The notes: a model not told the origin generated them from the letters alone. Counted from the stretch's first letter, positions 1-8,740 are shown. The stretch is DNA of 64,000 bases from Prosthecobacter debontii (GCA_945860295.1 CAMAQH010000005.1:124001-188000), one strand, 5' to 3'. Translations and numbers: made by a program.

Positions 1-1215
1 GAAGCCGTAAGTGTTGTGATCCCGCCCAACACTGGCGCGGCCTTTAGCTCCGGCGCGATTTTGGATGACGGGCAGGCGGCCCATCTCGCCACCCCAGTGG
101 ACGATGGTGGTATCGAGCAGGCCGCGTTGTTTCAAATCCATGACGAGAGCGGCGGCAGGTTGATCGACCTGCATACAGGCAGTGGGCAGACTGGTCAGGA
201 TGCTGGCATGATGATCCCAGGTCTGGTTGCCGGTGAAGATGGAGACGAAGCGAACGCCGCGCTCGACGAGGCGACGGGCGATGAGGCAGCGCTTGCCGAA
301 CTCTTCCGTCGCTGGTTTGTCGATGCCGTAGAGCTTCCGCGTGGCCTCGCTTTCCTGCATGATGTCGAGCGCTTCTTTGGCGGAGGTTTGCATCCGCGCG
401 GCGAGTTCAAAGCTCTGGATGCGGGCTTCGAGATCGCTCTCTCCGGTTCGGGCATCGGCGTGCTCGCGATTGAGGCGGTTCACAAAGTTTAGGTAGCGTG
501 ACTGAGCCTCACCTTTGAGTGACATGGGCGGGTCGAGATTGAGAATGCGCGGTTCTTTGGACCGGATGACGGTGCCCTGGAACATGGATGGCAGCCAGCC
601 GTTGGAAAAATTATCCACGCCTAGAACGGGTAGTCCGCGCGGATCGGTGAGGGCGACATAAGCGGGCAGATCCTGGTTTTCACTGCCGAGTCCATATGTG
701 AGCCAGCTCCCGAGCGTGGGGCGACCGCCGACGATCTGGCCGTTAATGAGCGAGTAGATGGACTGGCCGTGATTGTTCACGCCGGTGTGCATGGAGCGGA
801 TGAGCGTCATCTCATCGGCGATGCTGCCCATGTATGGGATGAGGTCGCTCATCTCGGTGCCGCACTTGCCGCGCGGTTTGAACTGCCACTGCGGGCCCAT
901 GACCTCAGTGCTGGCACCGGCGGCGTCGTCATACTTAATATCACCGGGAAAGTTTTTGCCATCCAGCTTCATCAACTCCGGCTTCGGCTCAAAGAGGTCG
1001 ATGTGGCTCGGGCCGCCCTGCATGAACATGGAGATCATCGCTTTCGCCTGACCGAAGCCGTGGGCAGGCTTGGGCGTAAGGTCGTAGTGCTGCTGACCAC
1101 CAGCGAGGGCGGGATTGGCTAGCAAGCCTTCCTTTTGAAGTAAGGTGGCGAGCGCGATGGTGCCCATGCCATAGGCACCGGAGAGAAACTGGCGACGGTC
1201 GAGTGGGAGCGACAT
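1..1215 (-). CDS. DUF1501 family protein, 3' end beyond the window
   Basis: The minus strand is open from an ATG at 1215 to the window edge (405 codons), so the C-terminus is missing. The N-terminus reads MSLPLDRRQFLSGAYGMG, an RR-containing, Tat-like export signal. Next come a GGPSHIDLFEPKP block, [34 protein letters not shown] and a WDHH motif, all typical of the sulfatase-like/alkaline-phosphatase-fold DUF1501 family abundant in Verrucomicrobia and Planctomycetes. These proteins usually sit beside a PSCyt1/DUF1549/DUF1553 gene; no such partner lies upstream here, where there is only a decayed cNMP-binding fragment. The biochemical function of the family is unknown. Family assignment is firm. 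Confidence 0.88.
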   Translation of the reverse strand, partial: MSLPLDRRQFLSGAYGMGTIALATLLQKEGLLANPALAGGQQHYDLTPKPAHGFGQAKAMISMFMQGGPSHIDLFEPKPELMKLDGKNFPGDIKYDDAAGASTEVMGPQWQFKPRGKCGTEMSDLIPYMGSIADEMTLIRSMHTGVNNHGQSIYSLINGQIVGGRPTLGSWLTYGLGSENQDLPAYVALTDPRGLPVLGVDNFSNGWLPSMFQGTVIRSKEPRILNLDPPMSLKGEAQSRYLNFVNRLNREHADARTGESDLEARIQSFELAARMQTSAKEALDIMQESEATRKLYGIDKPATEEFGKRCLIARRLVERGVRFVSIFTGNQTWDHHASILTSLPTACMQVDQPAAALVMDLKQRGLLDTTIVHWGGEMGRLPVIQNRAGAKGRASVGRDHNTYGF

Positions 1216-1279
1216 GCTATTATCTACGCACGCTGAAGAAGATGTTTAGCGATTCGAAAGAAGCGTGTGAAAAGATCGT

Positions 1280-1612
1280 CACAGCGGTGAGGTGAAAGTA
1301 AAGGCGGGCGATGTCGGCGACTCTCTCTACGTCGTGCTTTCAGGCGAGTTGGAAGCCAGCGTCAATGGTCCTGAAGGCCGAATCTTGCTCTAAGAGGTAC
1401 ACCCCGGAGACGTCTTCGGCGAGATGGCCTTCGTCACCCAGCAACGCCGCACGGCGGATGTGACCGCCCGAACATATGCTCAGCTGCTAAAGATCAATAC
1501 GATGAACTCGGCCGCCTGCGCCACTTCTCTGCCTATCTCGCCTCAGCTTGCTCTACAACATCTCAAGCAGCGTCTGCGAGAGTGCTACAAAGCCGCAGAC
1601 ATCCTGACCTGA
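1280..1612 (+). pseudogene. remnant of a cyclic nucleotide-binding (Crp/cAMP) domain
   Basis: Reading + from 1280 gives HSGEVKVKAGDVGDSLYVVLSGELEA, then VNGPEGRILL, a stop (TAA, 1391-1393), and in the same frame EVHPGDVFGEMAFVTQQRRTADVTA. This matches the cNMP-binding fold: the GD.G..LY.V..G core, then the phosphate-binding cassette FGE.A, where R or T residues normally follow. An in-frame TGA lies shortly upstream of 1280 and no start is in frame, so both the N-terminus and the continuity are lost. The 3' part stays open to a TGA at 1610-1612. Originally it was probably a CRP-like regulator or a cNMP domain of a transporter or kinase. The name rests on motif recognition only. Confidence 0.65.
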
Positions 1613-1706
1613 GCTTTCAGTTTTGAGGGATTGGAGTGGGACTTACTGTCAAAGCAACGCTAATTCGGGTAAGTAACTCAACGCGCTTAATCGCAGTTCA
1701 TCAAAA

Positions 1707-2993
1707 TCACTTAGCGCGAATGCTTACTGAGTAACCGTGAGCATCAAGTCCTTCCACTTCGGCGAAAGCTCGCACGACAGACTCTGACTTGGCGCAACTC
1801 TCACGACTGAGGTGGATGATGCTGGTTCGACGCTGAAACATATCAACCGTTAGGCCCGGAAAGGACTTCCCTGCTCCACCGGTCGGAAGGGTGTGACTCG
1901 GACCTGCGAGGAAGTCACCCACGGCGACCGGTGAATGATTGCCGAGAAAGATGGCGCCTGCAGTGCGGATCATGGGAAGGATTTCCTGCTCACGCTCGGT
2001 GATAAGAGAGAGATGCTCAGGCGCATAGGCATTCACAAGGCGGGCACCTTCTACGAGATTCGGTGCTAGCAGAAGAAACACGCCTTTCTCTAAAACCGGA
2101 CTGATTTGCGCCTGACGACTGAGCGACTGACTTTGCTTTTCAACCTCAGCAACGACCGCCTTGAGCAAATCATCATCATCTGTAATGAAGCCCGCCTGAC
2201 TGTCTTTACCATGCTCGGCCTGCGCGAGGATGTCTGCGGCGATGAACCCGGGATTTCCGCTGCGATCTGCCAGGATCAGCACCTCACTCGGACCTGGCAA
2301 AAGGTCGATCGAAACAACACCGAAGGCCTGACGCTTCGCCTCTACGACGTAGCTATTGCCTGGACCAAAGATCTTCGTCACCGGACGAATGGTTTCTGTC
2401 CCATAAGCCATGGCTGCGATGGCCTGAGCGCCGCCTATTTGATAAACCTCTGTGGCACCCGCGAGTTTTAGCGCAGCGAGCAATCCAGGATTTACTTTAC
2501 CGTCGCTGCCACAAGGTGTGCATACCACAATCTCCGGCACACCCGCTGCGGCGGCGAGAGTCACTGTCATCAAAGCAGTAGAGACAAGGGGTGCTGAGCC
2601 ACCTGGTACATAGCAGCCGACGCGCTCAAAGGGGTGATAAACCTCACCCACTTCCCCGCCCTGCTCGTTCAGACCGGACCAGCTTTGTCGCAGACTTTTA
2701 TGAGCAAAATCAAACACGTTGCGATGAGAAGCCTCAAGCGCCGATCTCAATTCTGGCGATGCCTCATTCCAAGCAGATATGATCGTTTCAGCAGGAACGC
2801 GCAGTGTCTCGGGACAGAGCCTTACACCATCAAAGCGCTCCGTGAGATCGATGACGGCAGCATCACCGCCTGCGCGAACAGCTTTGATGATGTCCGACAC
2901 AACGTCGCGCACGGCATCACTGGCCTCAGCGCGCCGGTCCAACGCAGCAGCAGTATCGTTCCAGTTGGAGTCGGTGTAGCGGGTAATCTTCAT
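1707..2993 (-). CDS. hisD: Histidinol dehydrogenase
   Basis: Catalyses the last two steps of histidine synthesis, the NAD-dependent oxidation of L-histidinol to histidine, in the cytoplasm. The protein is about 428 residues from ATG 2993 (MKITRYTD...), the usual HisD length. An upstream in-frame ATG at 3014 would add seven non-conserved residues. Hallmarks visible include PGGSAPLVSTALMTVTLAA, the IGGAQAIAAMAYGT segment, KIFGPGN.YV, DLLPGPSEVLILAD, the zinc-site QAEHG.D region and FLGNHSPVAVGDFLAGPSHTLPT. It is transcribed divergently from the GntP permease. Other his genes are scattered: a HisA-like gene lies at 40.2 kb. Confidence 0.97.
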   Translation of the reverse strand: MKITRYTDSNWNDTAAALDRRAEASDAVRDVVSDIIKAVRAGGDAAVIDLTERFDGVRLCPETLRVPAETIISAWNEASPELRSALEASHRNVFDFAHKSLRQSWSGLNEQGGEVGEVYHPFERVGCYVPGGSAPLVSTALMTVTLAAAAGVPEIVVCTPCGSDGKVNPGLLAALKLAGATEVYQIGGAQAIAAMAYGTETIRPVTKIFGPGNSYVVEAKRQAFGVVSIDLLPGPSEVLILADRSGNPGFIAADILAQAEHGKDSQAGFITDDDDLLKAVVAEVEKQSQSLSRQAQISPVLEKGVFLLLAPNLVEGARLVNAYAPEHLSLITEREQEILPMIRTAGAIFLGNHSPVAVGDFLAGPSHTLPTGGAGKSFPGLTVDMFQRRTSIIHLSRESCAKSESVVRAFAEVEGLDAHGYSVSIRAK

Positions 2994-3081
2994 GGTAGTG
3001 TGTCTGGGTGCCAAGGGATTGTCAGAGCGTCAATCCACGATTTAAATTTTACGCTGAAATCGGATCGAAGGATGGTGGTTC

Positions 3082-4449
3082 TTGACCACATCATGCGTTT
3101 CTGTCTTTCTTCCCATCGTGAATCCCGATACTACCCAACTCCTCTTTCTATCCGTCGTCGCCGTCGCTGTTCTTATCGCGCTCATCGCTTGGCTGCGCAT
3201 GAACGCCTTTCTGGCTCTGTTGCTAGCAGCGATGGTGATGGGCCTCGGCTCAGGCATGGACCCGATGGCCATGATGACAGCTTTCGAGAAAGGCATGGGT
3301 GGCACGCTAGGCGGTATCGCGGGCATTCTTGGGCTTGGAACAATTCTTGGCGGTTTACTGGCCGCTTCAGGCGGCGCAGAGGTGCTGGCAAAGGCGCTCA
3401 TCAAAGTCTTCGGCCCCAAGAGAGTGCACTGGTGCCTAATGGCTCTTGGTTTATGCATCGGTCTGACCACATGGTTTGCAGTCGGCTTAGTGATGCTGGT
3501 GCCGATTCTCGTGACACTGGCCCGTGAGACGAAGGAACCCTTTCTCAAGCTCGCGATTCCTCTACTGGCGGTGCTATCGATCATGCATGGCGTCATGCCT
3601 CCGCATCCAGGACCGGTTGTCGCACTGCAAGCGCTTCATGCAGATCTGGGTAAAGTCATGCTCTGGGGGCTACTCGCAGCAGTGCCTGTGGCAGCGATCT
3701 CTGGCCCCATCTTCGCACGTTGGGCAGTGCGGCATGTTAAGGCCGAAGTTCCAGAGCCACCGCCCATTGATCCATCTTTAGCCGCACGAAAATTGCCATC
3801 AATTGGAATTACAGTCGCCGTTCTGACGGTTCCCATTCTGCTACTGCTCACTCAGACCCTAGCTGAATTGATCATTGCCGATAAAGGGCATCCAGTACGC
3901 CAGATAACGACGATCATTGGTAACCCAACGCTTGCATTAGGTCTGTCAGTCATCTTTGCAGGAATCGCGTTCCAATTCACGCGCGGTGAGGCATTGAAGA
4001 TCGGTGAAAAAGCCATCGCAGCCGTGGGCATGACGCTGCTGGTCGTCGGAGCAGGGGGCGGATTCAAAGGCGTCCTTGAAGCCAGTGGCGCAGCAAAAGC
4101 AATCGGGGAAATGGCCACCGCTGCTCACCTGCCACCGCTCGTGTTTGGCTGGGTATGCGCAGCTCTAGTTCGCGTAGCGACTGGTTCTGCCACGGTCGCA
4201 ATCACCACTGCCAGTGGTTTAGTCGCGCCACTAGTTCTGAGCACACCTGGAGTCAATCCTGAGCTGGTCGTCGTCGGCATCGGTTGTGGTTCACTATTTC
4301 TATCCCATCTGAATGATGCTGGCTTTTGGATCGTGAAGGAAACGCTCGGACTATCTGTGTCTCAAACGCTTCGAACATGGACGGTGACCGAGACGCTGGT
4401 GGGCATCACAGGACTCTTTGTCGCCTGGGGTTTAGATCTCATCTTCTGA
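3082..4449 (+). CDS. GntP-family gluconate/organic acid:H+ symporter
   Basis: An inner-membrane permease of about 443-455 residues with a dozen or so hydrophobic segments. Recognisable GntP features are the early FLALLLAAMVMGLGSGM segment, G..GTLGGIAGILGLGTILGGLLAASGGAEVLAKAL, MHGVMPPHPGPVVALQALHADLG, and late VRVATGSATVAITTASGLVAPL followed by SHLNDAGFWIVKE. The family imports gluconate and related sugar acids with protons; the substrate here cannot be read from sequence. Start choice is uncertain: TTG 3082 gives an extra N-terminal 12 residues, while GTG 3118 (VNPDTTQLLF) fits the family better. Divergent from hisD with a short shared promoter region. Confidence 0.93.
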   Translation: MTTSCVSVFLPIVNPDTTQLLFLSVVAVAVLIALIAWLRMNAFLALLLAAMVMGLGSGMDPMAMMTAFEKGMGGTLGGIAGILGLGTILGGLLAASGGAEVLAKALIKVFGPKRVHWCLMALGLCIGLTTWFAVGLVMLVPILVTLARETKEPFLKLAIPLLAVLSIMHGVMPPHPGPVVALQALHADLGKVMLWGLLAAVPVAAISGPIFARWAVRHVKAEVPEPPPIDPSLAARKLPSIGITVAVLTVPILLLLTQTLAELIIADKGHPVRQITTIIGNPTLALGLSVIFAGIAFQFTRGEALKIGEKAIAAVGMTLLVVGAGGGFKGVLEASGAAKAIGEMATAAHLPPLVFGWVCAALVRVATGSATVAITTASGLVAPLVLSTPGVNPELVVVGIGCGSLFLSHLNDAGFWIVKETLGLSVSQTLRTWTVTETLVGITGLFVAWGLDLIF

Positions 4450-4506
4450 TCAACTCAGTGTGAGGCATGAGTTGCGTCGATCATTTCACATCATGGAACA
4501 AAATGC

Positions 4507-4534
4507 TTGCGTTGAGAGAGGTCTCACCTATCCT
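4507..4534 (+). promoter_or_regulatory. putative promoter of the tRNA-Asn/tRNA-CAT pair
   Basis: TTGCGT (4507-4512) and TATCCT (4529-4534) are separated by 16 bases and followed by a GC-rich stretch (CGCGGCCCG), as in stringently controlled stable-RNA promoters. The tRNA starts about 30 bases downstream. A similar TTGCAC-16-TATCGT arrangement precedes the tRNA-Gln gene. Sequence match only. Confidence 0.4.
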
Positions 4535-4564
4535 CGCGGCCCGTTTCCAAACGGGAAAAAACGT

Positions 4565-4639
4565 TCCTGAGTAGCTCAGCGGTAGAGCGGGTGGCTGTTA
4601 ACCACTAGGTCGTAGGTTCGAACCCTACCTCAGGAGCCA
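4565..4639 (+). tRNA. tRNA-Asn (GTT)
   Basis: A full cloverleaf. The 7-bp acceptor pairs TCCTGAG with CTCAGGA, the discriminator is G and CCA is encoded. The D arm contains AGCTCAGCGGTAGAGC. The anticodon loop CTGTTAA carries GTT at positions 34-36 on a GGTGG/CCACT stem. The T arm has GGTTCGAACC. Decodes AAC/AAU. Six bases separate it from the next tRNA, so the two are probably cotranscribed. Confidence 0.97.
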
Positions 4640-4645
4640 AAACAT

Positions 4646-4720
<75 letters not shown>

Positions 4721-4796
4721 CTTTTGGAAACCAAGAGGACCGACCCTAAGGGCACTCGATTGAGTTAGAGTTATTGCAATGACCGAAGCCTCGTCA

Positions 4797-5486
4797 TCAC
4801 CCAACTCGGGCGATATATAGCGAGGCAATACCCAAACTGAGTTTATGAGTTCGCACCTCATTGTAGCCGCAGTCTTTCATTAGCTTCTCCATGACATGGC
4901 CAGACGGGAATTGCTCAACTGAACTGCACAGATACTCATACGCTTTTCGCTGCCCAGTGATCCAGCCAGCAACTCGTGGCATGATGTTCTTCAAATAAAA
5001 CAGATAAGCGGGACGAACCAGCGGAAGTGTCGGCAGTGAAAAATCAAGCACAAAGAGATGTCCCTGCCCGCTGAGCACGCGGCGCATTTCTCTCAAAGCA
5101 TCTGGCCATGACGCCATATTGCGCAATCCAAAAGCGACAGTGAGCACATCGAAGCTCGCGTCTTGAAAAGGTAGTGCCATGCCATCAGCAGCAATGAGAT
5201 GGTGGAAGTTTCGATGCTGAGCCTCACGCATCATTGGAACGGAAAAATCAGCTCCAAGAATCTTGGCATCTGGACATGACTTCCGTAGGGTCTGGGCGAG
5301 ATCACCACTACCTGTAGCAAGATCTAGAATACGTTTCGGATGCTTCTCAGCTACGAGCCGTGCGGTCATGCTGCGCCACAAAACATCTATGCCCAAACTG
5401 AGCACATGATTGGCTAAAACATATCGGCTAGCGATCCCTGCAAAGGCATTTTTGACAAATCCAGCGTCTTGCATATCTAAAGTCAT
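4797..5486 (-). CDS. menG: UbiE/MenG demethylmenaquinone (ubiquinone) C-methyltransferase
   Basis: A SAM-dependent C-methyltransferase of about 229 residues acting on the last step of menaquinone (or a step of ubiquinone) synthesis. The early FAGIASRYVLANHVLSLGID.LWR block, motif I (LDLATGSGDLA), GADFSVPMM, and the family-specific VAFGLRNM followed by REMRRVLSGQGHLFVLDFS are present. The start ATG 5486 is chosen because longer in-frame starts run into the tRNA-Leu gene that ends at 5499. Verrucomicrobia typically use menaquinone, hence menG rather than ubiE. Not obviously in an operon with other quinone genes. Confidence 0.93.
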   Translation of the reverse strand: MTLDMQDAGFVKNAFAGIASRYVLANHVLSLGIDVLWRSMTARLVAEKHPKRILDLATGSGDLAQTLRKSCPDAKILGADFSVPMMREAQHRNFHHLIAADGMALPFQDASFDVLTVAFGLRNMASWPDALREMRRVLSGQGHLFVLDFSLPTLPLVRPAYLFYLKNIMPRVAGWITGQRKAYEYLCSSVEQFPSGHVMEKLMKDCGYNEVRTHKLSLGIASLYIARVG

Positions 5487-5498
5487 CCTTTTTAGAGA

Positions 5499-5583
5499 TG
5501 GTGCGCTCGAGAGGACTCGAACCTCCACGATGTGAGTCACTAGAACCTGAATCTAGCGCGTCTACCAATTCCGCCACGAGCGC
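5499..5583 (-). tRNA. tRNA-Leu (CAG)
   Basis: An 85-nt class II tRNA on the minus strand with a long variable arm. The acceptor pairs GCGCTCG with CGAGCGC, and CCA is encoded (complement of 5499-5501). The D arm region reads TGGCGGAATTGGTAGACGCG, the hallmark of tRNA-Leu. The anticodon loop TTCAGGT gives CAG. It lies just upstream of the methyltransferase gene on the same strand, with 12 bases between. Confidence 0.96.
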
Positions 5584-5795
5584 AACTTTCCGAAACGGGA
5601 TTAGATCATTGACCAGCATCACAACATCACAACCAGAAAAATAGAAATTGTTCTGACATCACCATTCTTTAATAGCACTGCGGCATTGTTGGCTTCGTTA
5701 TCGAATAAAAAGTCGCGTTGAGTGGTCTGGGAAAGGCCACAAGCTGATTCAACAAACGACTTGATTGATTCAGGAAGTTAAGAATCCTTAATGAA

Positions 5796-6677
5796 ATGAA
5801 AATGAACTCTCCCCTCCGAATGACTATCGTAGTCGCCTCCATGGTTTCTTTGAGCGTTGAATGTCAGGCTCAGCAGGCTCCAGGATACAGATACTCACAG
5901 GCTCCTACCTACCCGCAGCAGGACTACTCGCCGCAAAATTATCCTAGACAAGGCTACACTCAGCAACCTCAGAGCCAGCCTCAGCAAGGAGATGCCCAGC
6001 CCGGACTGACAGAGTATTTGAATCCAATGCAGTTTCTGCCCACTTTTGGTCGTAAATTTGGCAGCATGTTCCGGCGGATCTTTTATGGCGATGCGCCACC
6101 ACAGGGTTATAGCCTACCACAGCCACAGCAAGGAGGTCATCTTGACCAACCGCCGAACGCCAGTGCGCAAGCCTATGAAGTTGCACCGAGCGCAGCACAG
6201 CCAGGATACGCGCCGCGATATCAGACAGCTCCAGTTCCACGTTCCACGACACCAGCCATGCCACCCACGAGCCGCATGAACTCTGGCTCCGCAAAATCTC
6301 CACCAGCTATGAAGAAGAGTCCTTCCGCGCCAAACTCTAAAAACAGCAGTTCTTCAACCAGCAAAAGGAAGTATACACCGCCTAGCATCACTAGGGAGGC
6401 ACCGAAGGTAGAAGAAGAGCCTGACAAGACCAACACGAGCAGCAAGCCCTACCAGCTTCCAAGCGCTAAGCCCGCAGCGACTGCATCAAGCGGCTCTTCA
6501 AATGACAATACCAACGCAGCTGCCAGCAGTGGCAACTTCCTACGCGGTAAAAAAAGCAGCAAAGAAGGCCGAGTGATCAGCCCTTACCCACCTTATCGTG
6601 AGCTTGATGTGAGTGGTCTCTCTAGCGGTTCGCTAGCCCTTGATCCGACAACTCAGAAGGTCTTCGAGGTGCCGTAG
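5796..6677 (+). CDS. Secreted Pro/Gln/Ser-rich protein of unknown function
   Basis: 293 residues. The N-terminus (MKMNSPLRMTIVVASMVSLSV...QAQQ) looks like a signal peptide. Residues about 25-75 are rich in Gln, Pro and Tyr with repeats of the type YPQQDYSPQNYPRQGY; a middle block contains LNPMQFLPTFGRKFGSMFRR. Residues about 150-250 are low-complexity Ser/Lys/Pro/Ala. The last 35 residues turn ordered: GRVISPYPPYRELDV, then SGLSSGSLALDPTTQKVF and EVP at the end. A conserved tail on a disordered secreted protein suggests a sorting, anchoring or docking motif, but this is inference. It is followed by a strong hairpin terminator. No function can be named. Confidence 0.8.
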   Translation: MKMNSPLRMTIVVASMVSLSVECQAQQAPGYRYSQAPTYPQQDYSPQNYPRQGYTQQPQSQPQQGDAQPGLTEYLNPMQFLPTFGRKFGSMFRRIFYGDAPPQGYSLPQPQQGGHLDQPPNASAQAYEVAPSAAQPGYAPRYQTAPVPRSTTPAMPPTSRMNSGSAKSPPAMKKSPSAPNSKNSSSSTSKRKYTPPSITREAPKVEEEPDKTNTSSKPYQLPSAKPAATASSGSSNDNTNAAASSGNFLRGKKSSKEGRVISPYPPYRELDVSGLSSGSLALDPTTQKVFEVP

Positions 6678-6686
6678 GCTATTTTC

Positions 6687-6728
6687 AAAAAAAGCCCTGC
6701 GATTCACACCGCAGAGCCTTTTTTGTTT
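6687..6728. terminator. bidirectional rho-independent terminator
   Basis: The inverted repeat GCCCTGCG ... CGCAGAGC (one mismatch, 6694-6717) is flanked by seven A on the left and a TTTTTT run on the right. It therefore serves both the + gene ending at 6677 and the convergent minus gene ending at 6745. Confidence 0.8.
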
Positions 6729-6744
6729 CGATCAATGAGAGCGC

Positions 6745-7608
6745 TTAGTTCACGAGAGGCTCGAGGTTGTCTTTGCACCACTGCCCATTTTGCTTCGTCA
6801 CAGAATCTGGGTCTTCGACAGCAACATGGGCTTCATCTTCGCAGATGATCCAACCTTCGTACTGATGCAGCGTGAGCCACTCGGTGATTCTATGGAAGTC
6901 GAGCTTGCCTGTGCCCATTTGCGCCCATGGCTCTGCACCGTTGCCAGAGAAGTCCTTGTAATGAATATGGTTCACCAAATGCGCCCACTTATTCATCGTG
7001 GCGATGACATCCATGCCTCCACGAATGATATGCCCCACATCAGGCGTCCAGCCAGTTACCTTTGGATCAAGGCTGCTAAGGACGACATCGTAGTCTTCCT
7101 GCGTGCGCACGATCGAAGGCGGTGGGCTGTTTGGGTGGAAGGAACAGACAAGTCCTGCATCCACAGCACGGCGACTGACAGCATTCACATTCTTCACCAA
7201 ATTCAGACGGCGATCCTGCAGATTGTTTTTGCGACCACTTGGAAGTGGAACCGTGCCCAGTTTGGCATCAGGAAAATGCTTCAGAGTTGCAATGGCATAG
7301 TCTGCGGCAGTTCGCTCTTCAGGAGTCTCCTGGTCGGCATCCCACTGGCAAACGAGAGCTAGACCTGCCAGCTTCATGTTATACTGAGCTAGGCAATCTT
7401 TGAGCTTCTCAGGATCTATGAGATCGCCGAGCCAATATTCAGACACCCCAAGGCCGCGTTTTGCGACCTCGAGCACCATAGGTTCGATGCCCGTAAAACC
7501 CGCTTCTGCGGCGACCTTGATCATGTGGTCGAGTTTGTTGTCGTAGCCTTTGCCAGTGCCCTGCATAAACCAGGTATAGACCTGGGAACCGAATTCAATG
7601 TTGCCCAT
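6745..7608 (-). CDS. Sugar phosphate isomerase/epimerase-like TIM barrel protein
   Basis: 287 residues without a signal peptide. The sequence shows the xylose-isomerase-like TIM barrel (AP endonuclease family 2) pattern: AAEAGFTGIEPMVLE early, LAGLALVCQWD, GLVCSFHPNSPPP, TGWTPDVGHIIRGGMD, VNHIHYKDFSG and IICEDEAHVAVEDPDSV near the end. His, Asp and Glu residues in these blocks are the expected metal ligands. Members of this family act on inositols, ketoses or hydroxypyruvate-type substrates, and the substrate here is unknown. A single gene convergent with the preceding secreted protein. Family assignment is good; specific function is open. Confidence 0.85.
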   Translation of the reverse strand: MGNIEFGSQVYTWFMQGTGKGYDNKLDHMIKVAAEAGFTGIEPMVLEVAKRGLGVSEYWLGDLIDPEKLKDCLAQYNMKLAGLALVCQWDADQETPEERTAADYAIATLKHFPDAKLGTVPLPSGRKNNLQDRRLNLVKNVNAVSRRAVDAGLVCSFHPNSPPPSIVRTQEDYDVVLSSLDPKVTGWTPDVGHIIRGGMDVIATMNKWAHLVNHIHYKDFSGNGAEPWAQMGTGKLDFHRITEWLTLHQYEGWIICEDEAHVAVEDPDSVTKQNGQWCKDNLEPLVN

Positions 7609-7919
7609 GTTGGTGGATTTCTGTGTTGTTATGGTCGTTTAAATTGTCACTTATCTGATAAGCGTGCGAGCATATTGGAAACGACAGCAGGCCGACTGTC
7701 CAGCCTCGATCTTTGGGATTCCAAAAAGTCGCTTTTGACCCGCCACTCATGTTTTCTCGAAAACGCGCGAAAATTTTGATGGTACCCACAGGATTCAATC
7801 CGCTCCACCAACTGGTAAAAAGTCGGACTTCTATAAAATATAGTATATTCAAATAGTTTATGATTGAAATAATTATGATAATTAATATAATATACGCTAA
7901 AATAAGGCAAATTATATAT
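7609..7919. other. Intergenic stretch ending in a very AT-rich tract
   Basis: No convincing gene. The first half has ordinary composition. From about 7815 to 7925 it becomes almost pure A/T (many ATAATTA/ATATAT runs), unlike the rest of the window, which is clearly GC-richer. It directly precedes the broken P-loop ATPase gene, and may be its old promoter region or a mark of foreign DNA. Short open frames here are compositional artefacts. Confidence 0.6.
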
Positions 7920-8667
7920 ATAAAGCTCATTCTCATCCAAAACGACTACCCGTCCACAGGCAAGAGCACGTTGGCTCATTGCTTCAGTCATTACCTCGGC
8001 CAACACGGCGTCTCCCATCAGGTCAAAACGTTGGTGGAAGAAACCCATAAAGACGAGGACAGCCATCTGTTAGACTGCACTCGGATCACGAGTCTATAGT
8101 CGATCCCTTCTCAGCCTCCTTGAAAGCTCCCCAATCACCATTCTTGAGGTCCGCTCAGGATTGGGAGAATTAATTTCCAAATTCTATCAAAATCAACAGT
8201 TAGACCTCCTACTCAGCGAGCCCGCCATCAGCCTCTCCGTCGTTTTGCCCGTCACGATCGAGAGCGACAGTTTTGACTCGGTGATCGAAGCCGCAAAAGT
8301 GTATTCAGACAATGCCGAATATCTCATCGCTCACCTAATCACCAGCAGCTATGAGGACGCCAACAAGATTTGGGACAAAAGCTATGAAGCCCGGGTGATG
8401 GACATGTTTGAAGCCGTGGAATTGCACATCCCTGAAATCGGTTTCCAAATTGAAATGGATCTGCATGCACAGCATAAAGACCTTGCCGAGGTCATCCTCG
8501 ATTCAAATGCCGCGAGCAGTTTCGGCAAAGACTTCACCAAATGGCACAACCGCGTCATGGCCCAGGTTAACAGTGCTCGTCAGTATTTGTTCGGCGAGTC
8601 ATTCAAGCCAACCACGCAGCCAAAACTAGTCGACAAAAAAGCACGCATCAAAGATCGCGCTGCTTGA
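7920..8667 (+). pseudogene. Frameshifted P-loop (ParA/MinD- or TraL-like) ATPase
   Basis: The 5' part (frame of 7920) encodes KLILIQNDYPSTGKSTLA, a beta strand plus Walker A-type loop (PSTGKST), then HCFSHYLGQHG, and runs into a TAG at 8097-8099. The 3' part continues in the +1 frame from about 8101: RSLLSLLESSPITILEVRSG, then LGELISKFYQN, and on to a TGA at 8667 after KWHNRVMAQV. The two halves read as one protein, so a single indel near 8095-8105 broke it. The codon before KLILIQ is ATA (7920-7922), consistent with a lost ATG start. Translation of the 168-residue 3' part alone from TTG 8161 is possible but unlikely. A P-loop ATPase of the ParA/conjugal TraL kind is an inference from the Walker motif and length. 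The AT-rich upstream DNA suggests acquisition. Confidence 0.6.
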
Positions 8668-8700
8668 TAATTATAAGTTAGTTCGTTGCCTTTGTTCATG

Positions 8701-8740
8701 ACTTCCCGCACGTCTCACTGATGTGCGGGAAGTTTTGTTT
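8701..8740 (+). terminator. rho-independent terminator
   Basis: A perfect 11-bp stem, ACTTCCCGCAC (8701-8711) with GTGCGGGAAGT (8723-8733), an 11-base loop and a following TTTGTTT. It closes the P-loop pseudogene 33 bases after its stop, which indicates that the locus was once a normal transcription unit. Confidence 0.88.

Noticed and set aside
16-1122. Plus-strand open frames in the first kilobase
   Set aside because: They are shadows of the minus-strand DUF1501 gene that runs off the left edge.
4540-4560. Hairpin CCCGTT-TCCA-AACGGG followed by six A, as terminator of the GntP gene
   Set aside because: It has no T run on the + strand and lies between the tRNA promoter and the tRNA; it may be part of the tRNA leader.
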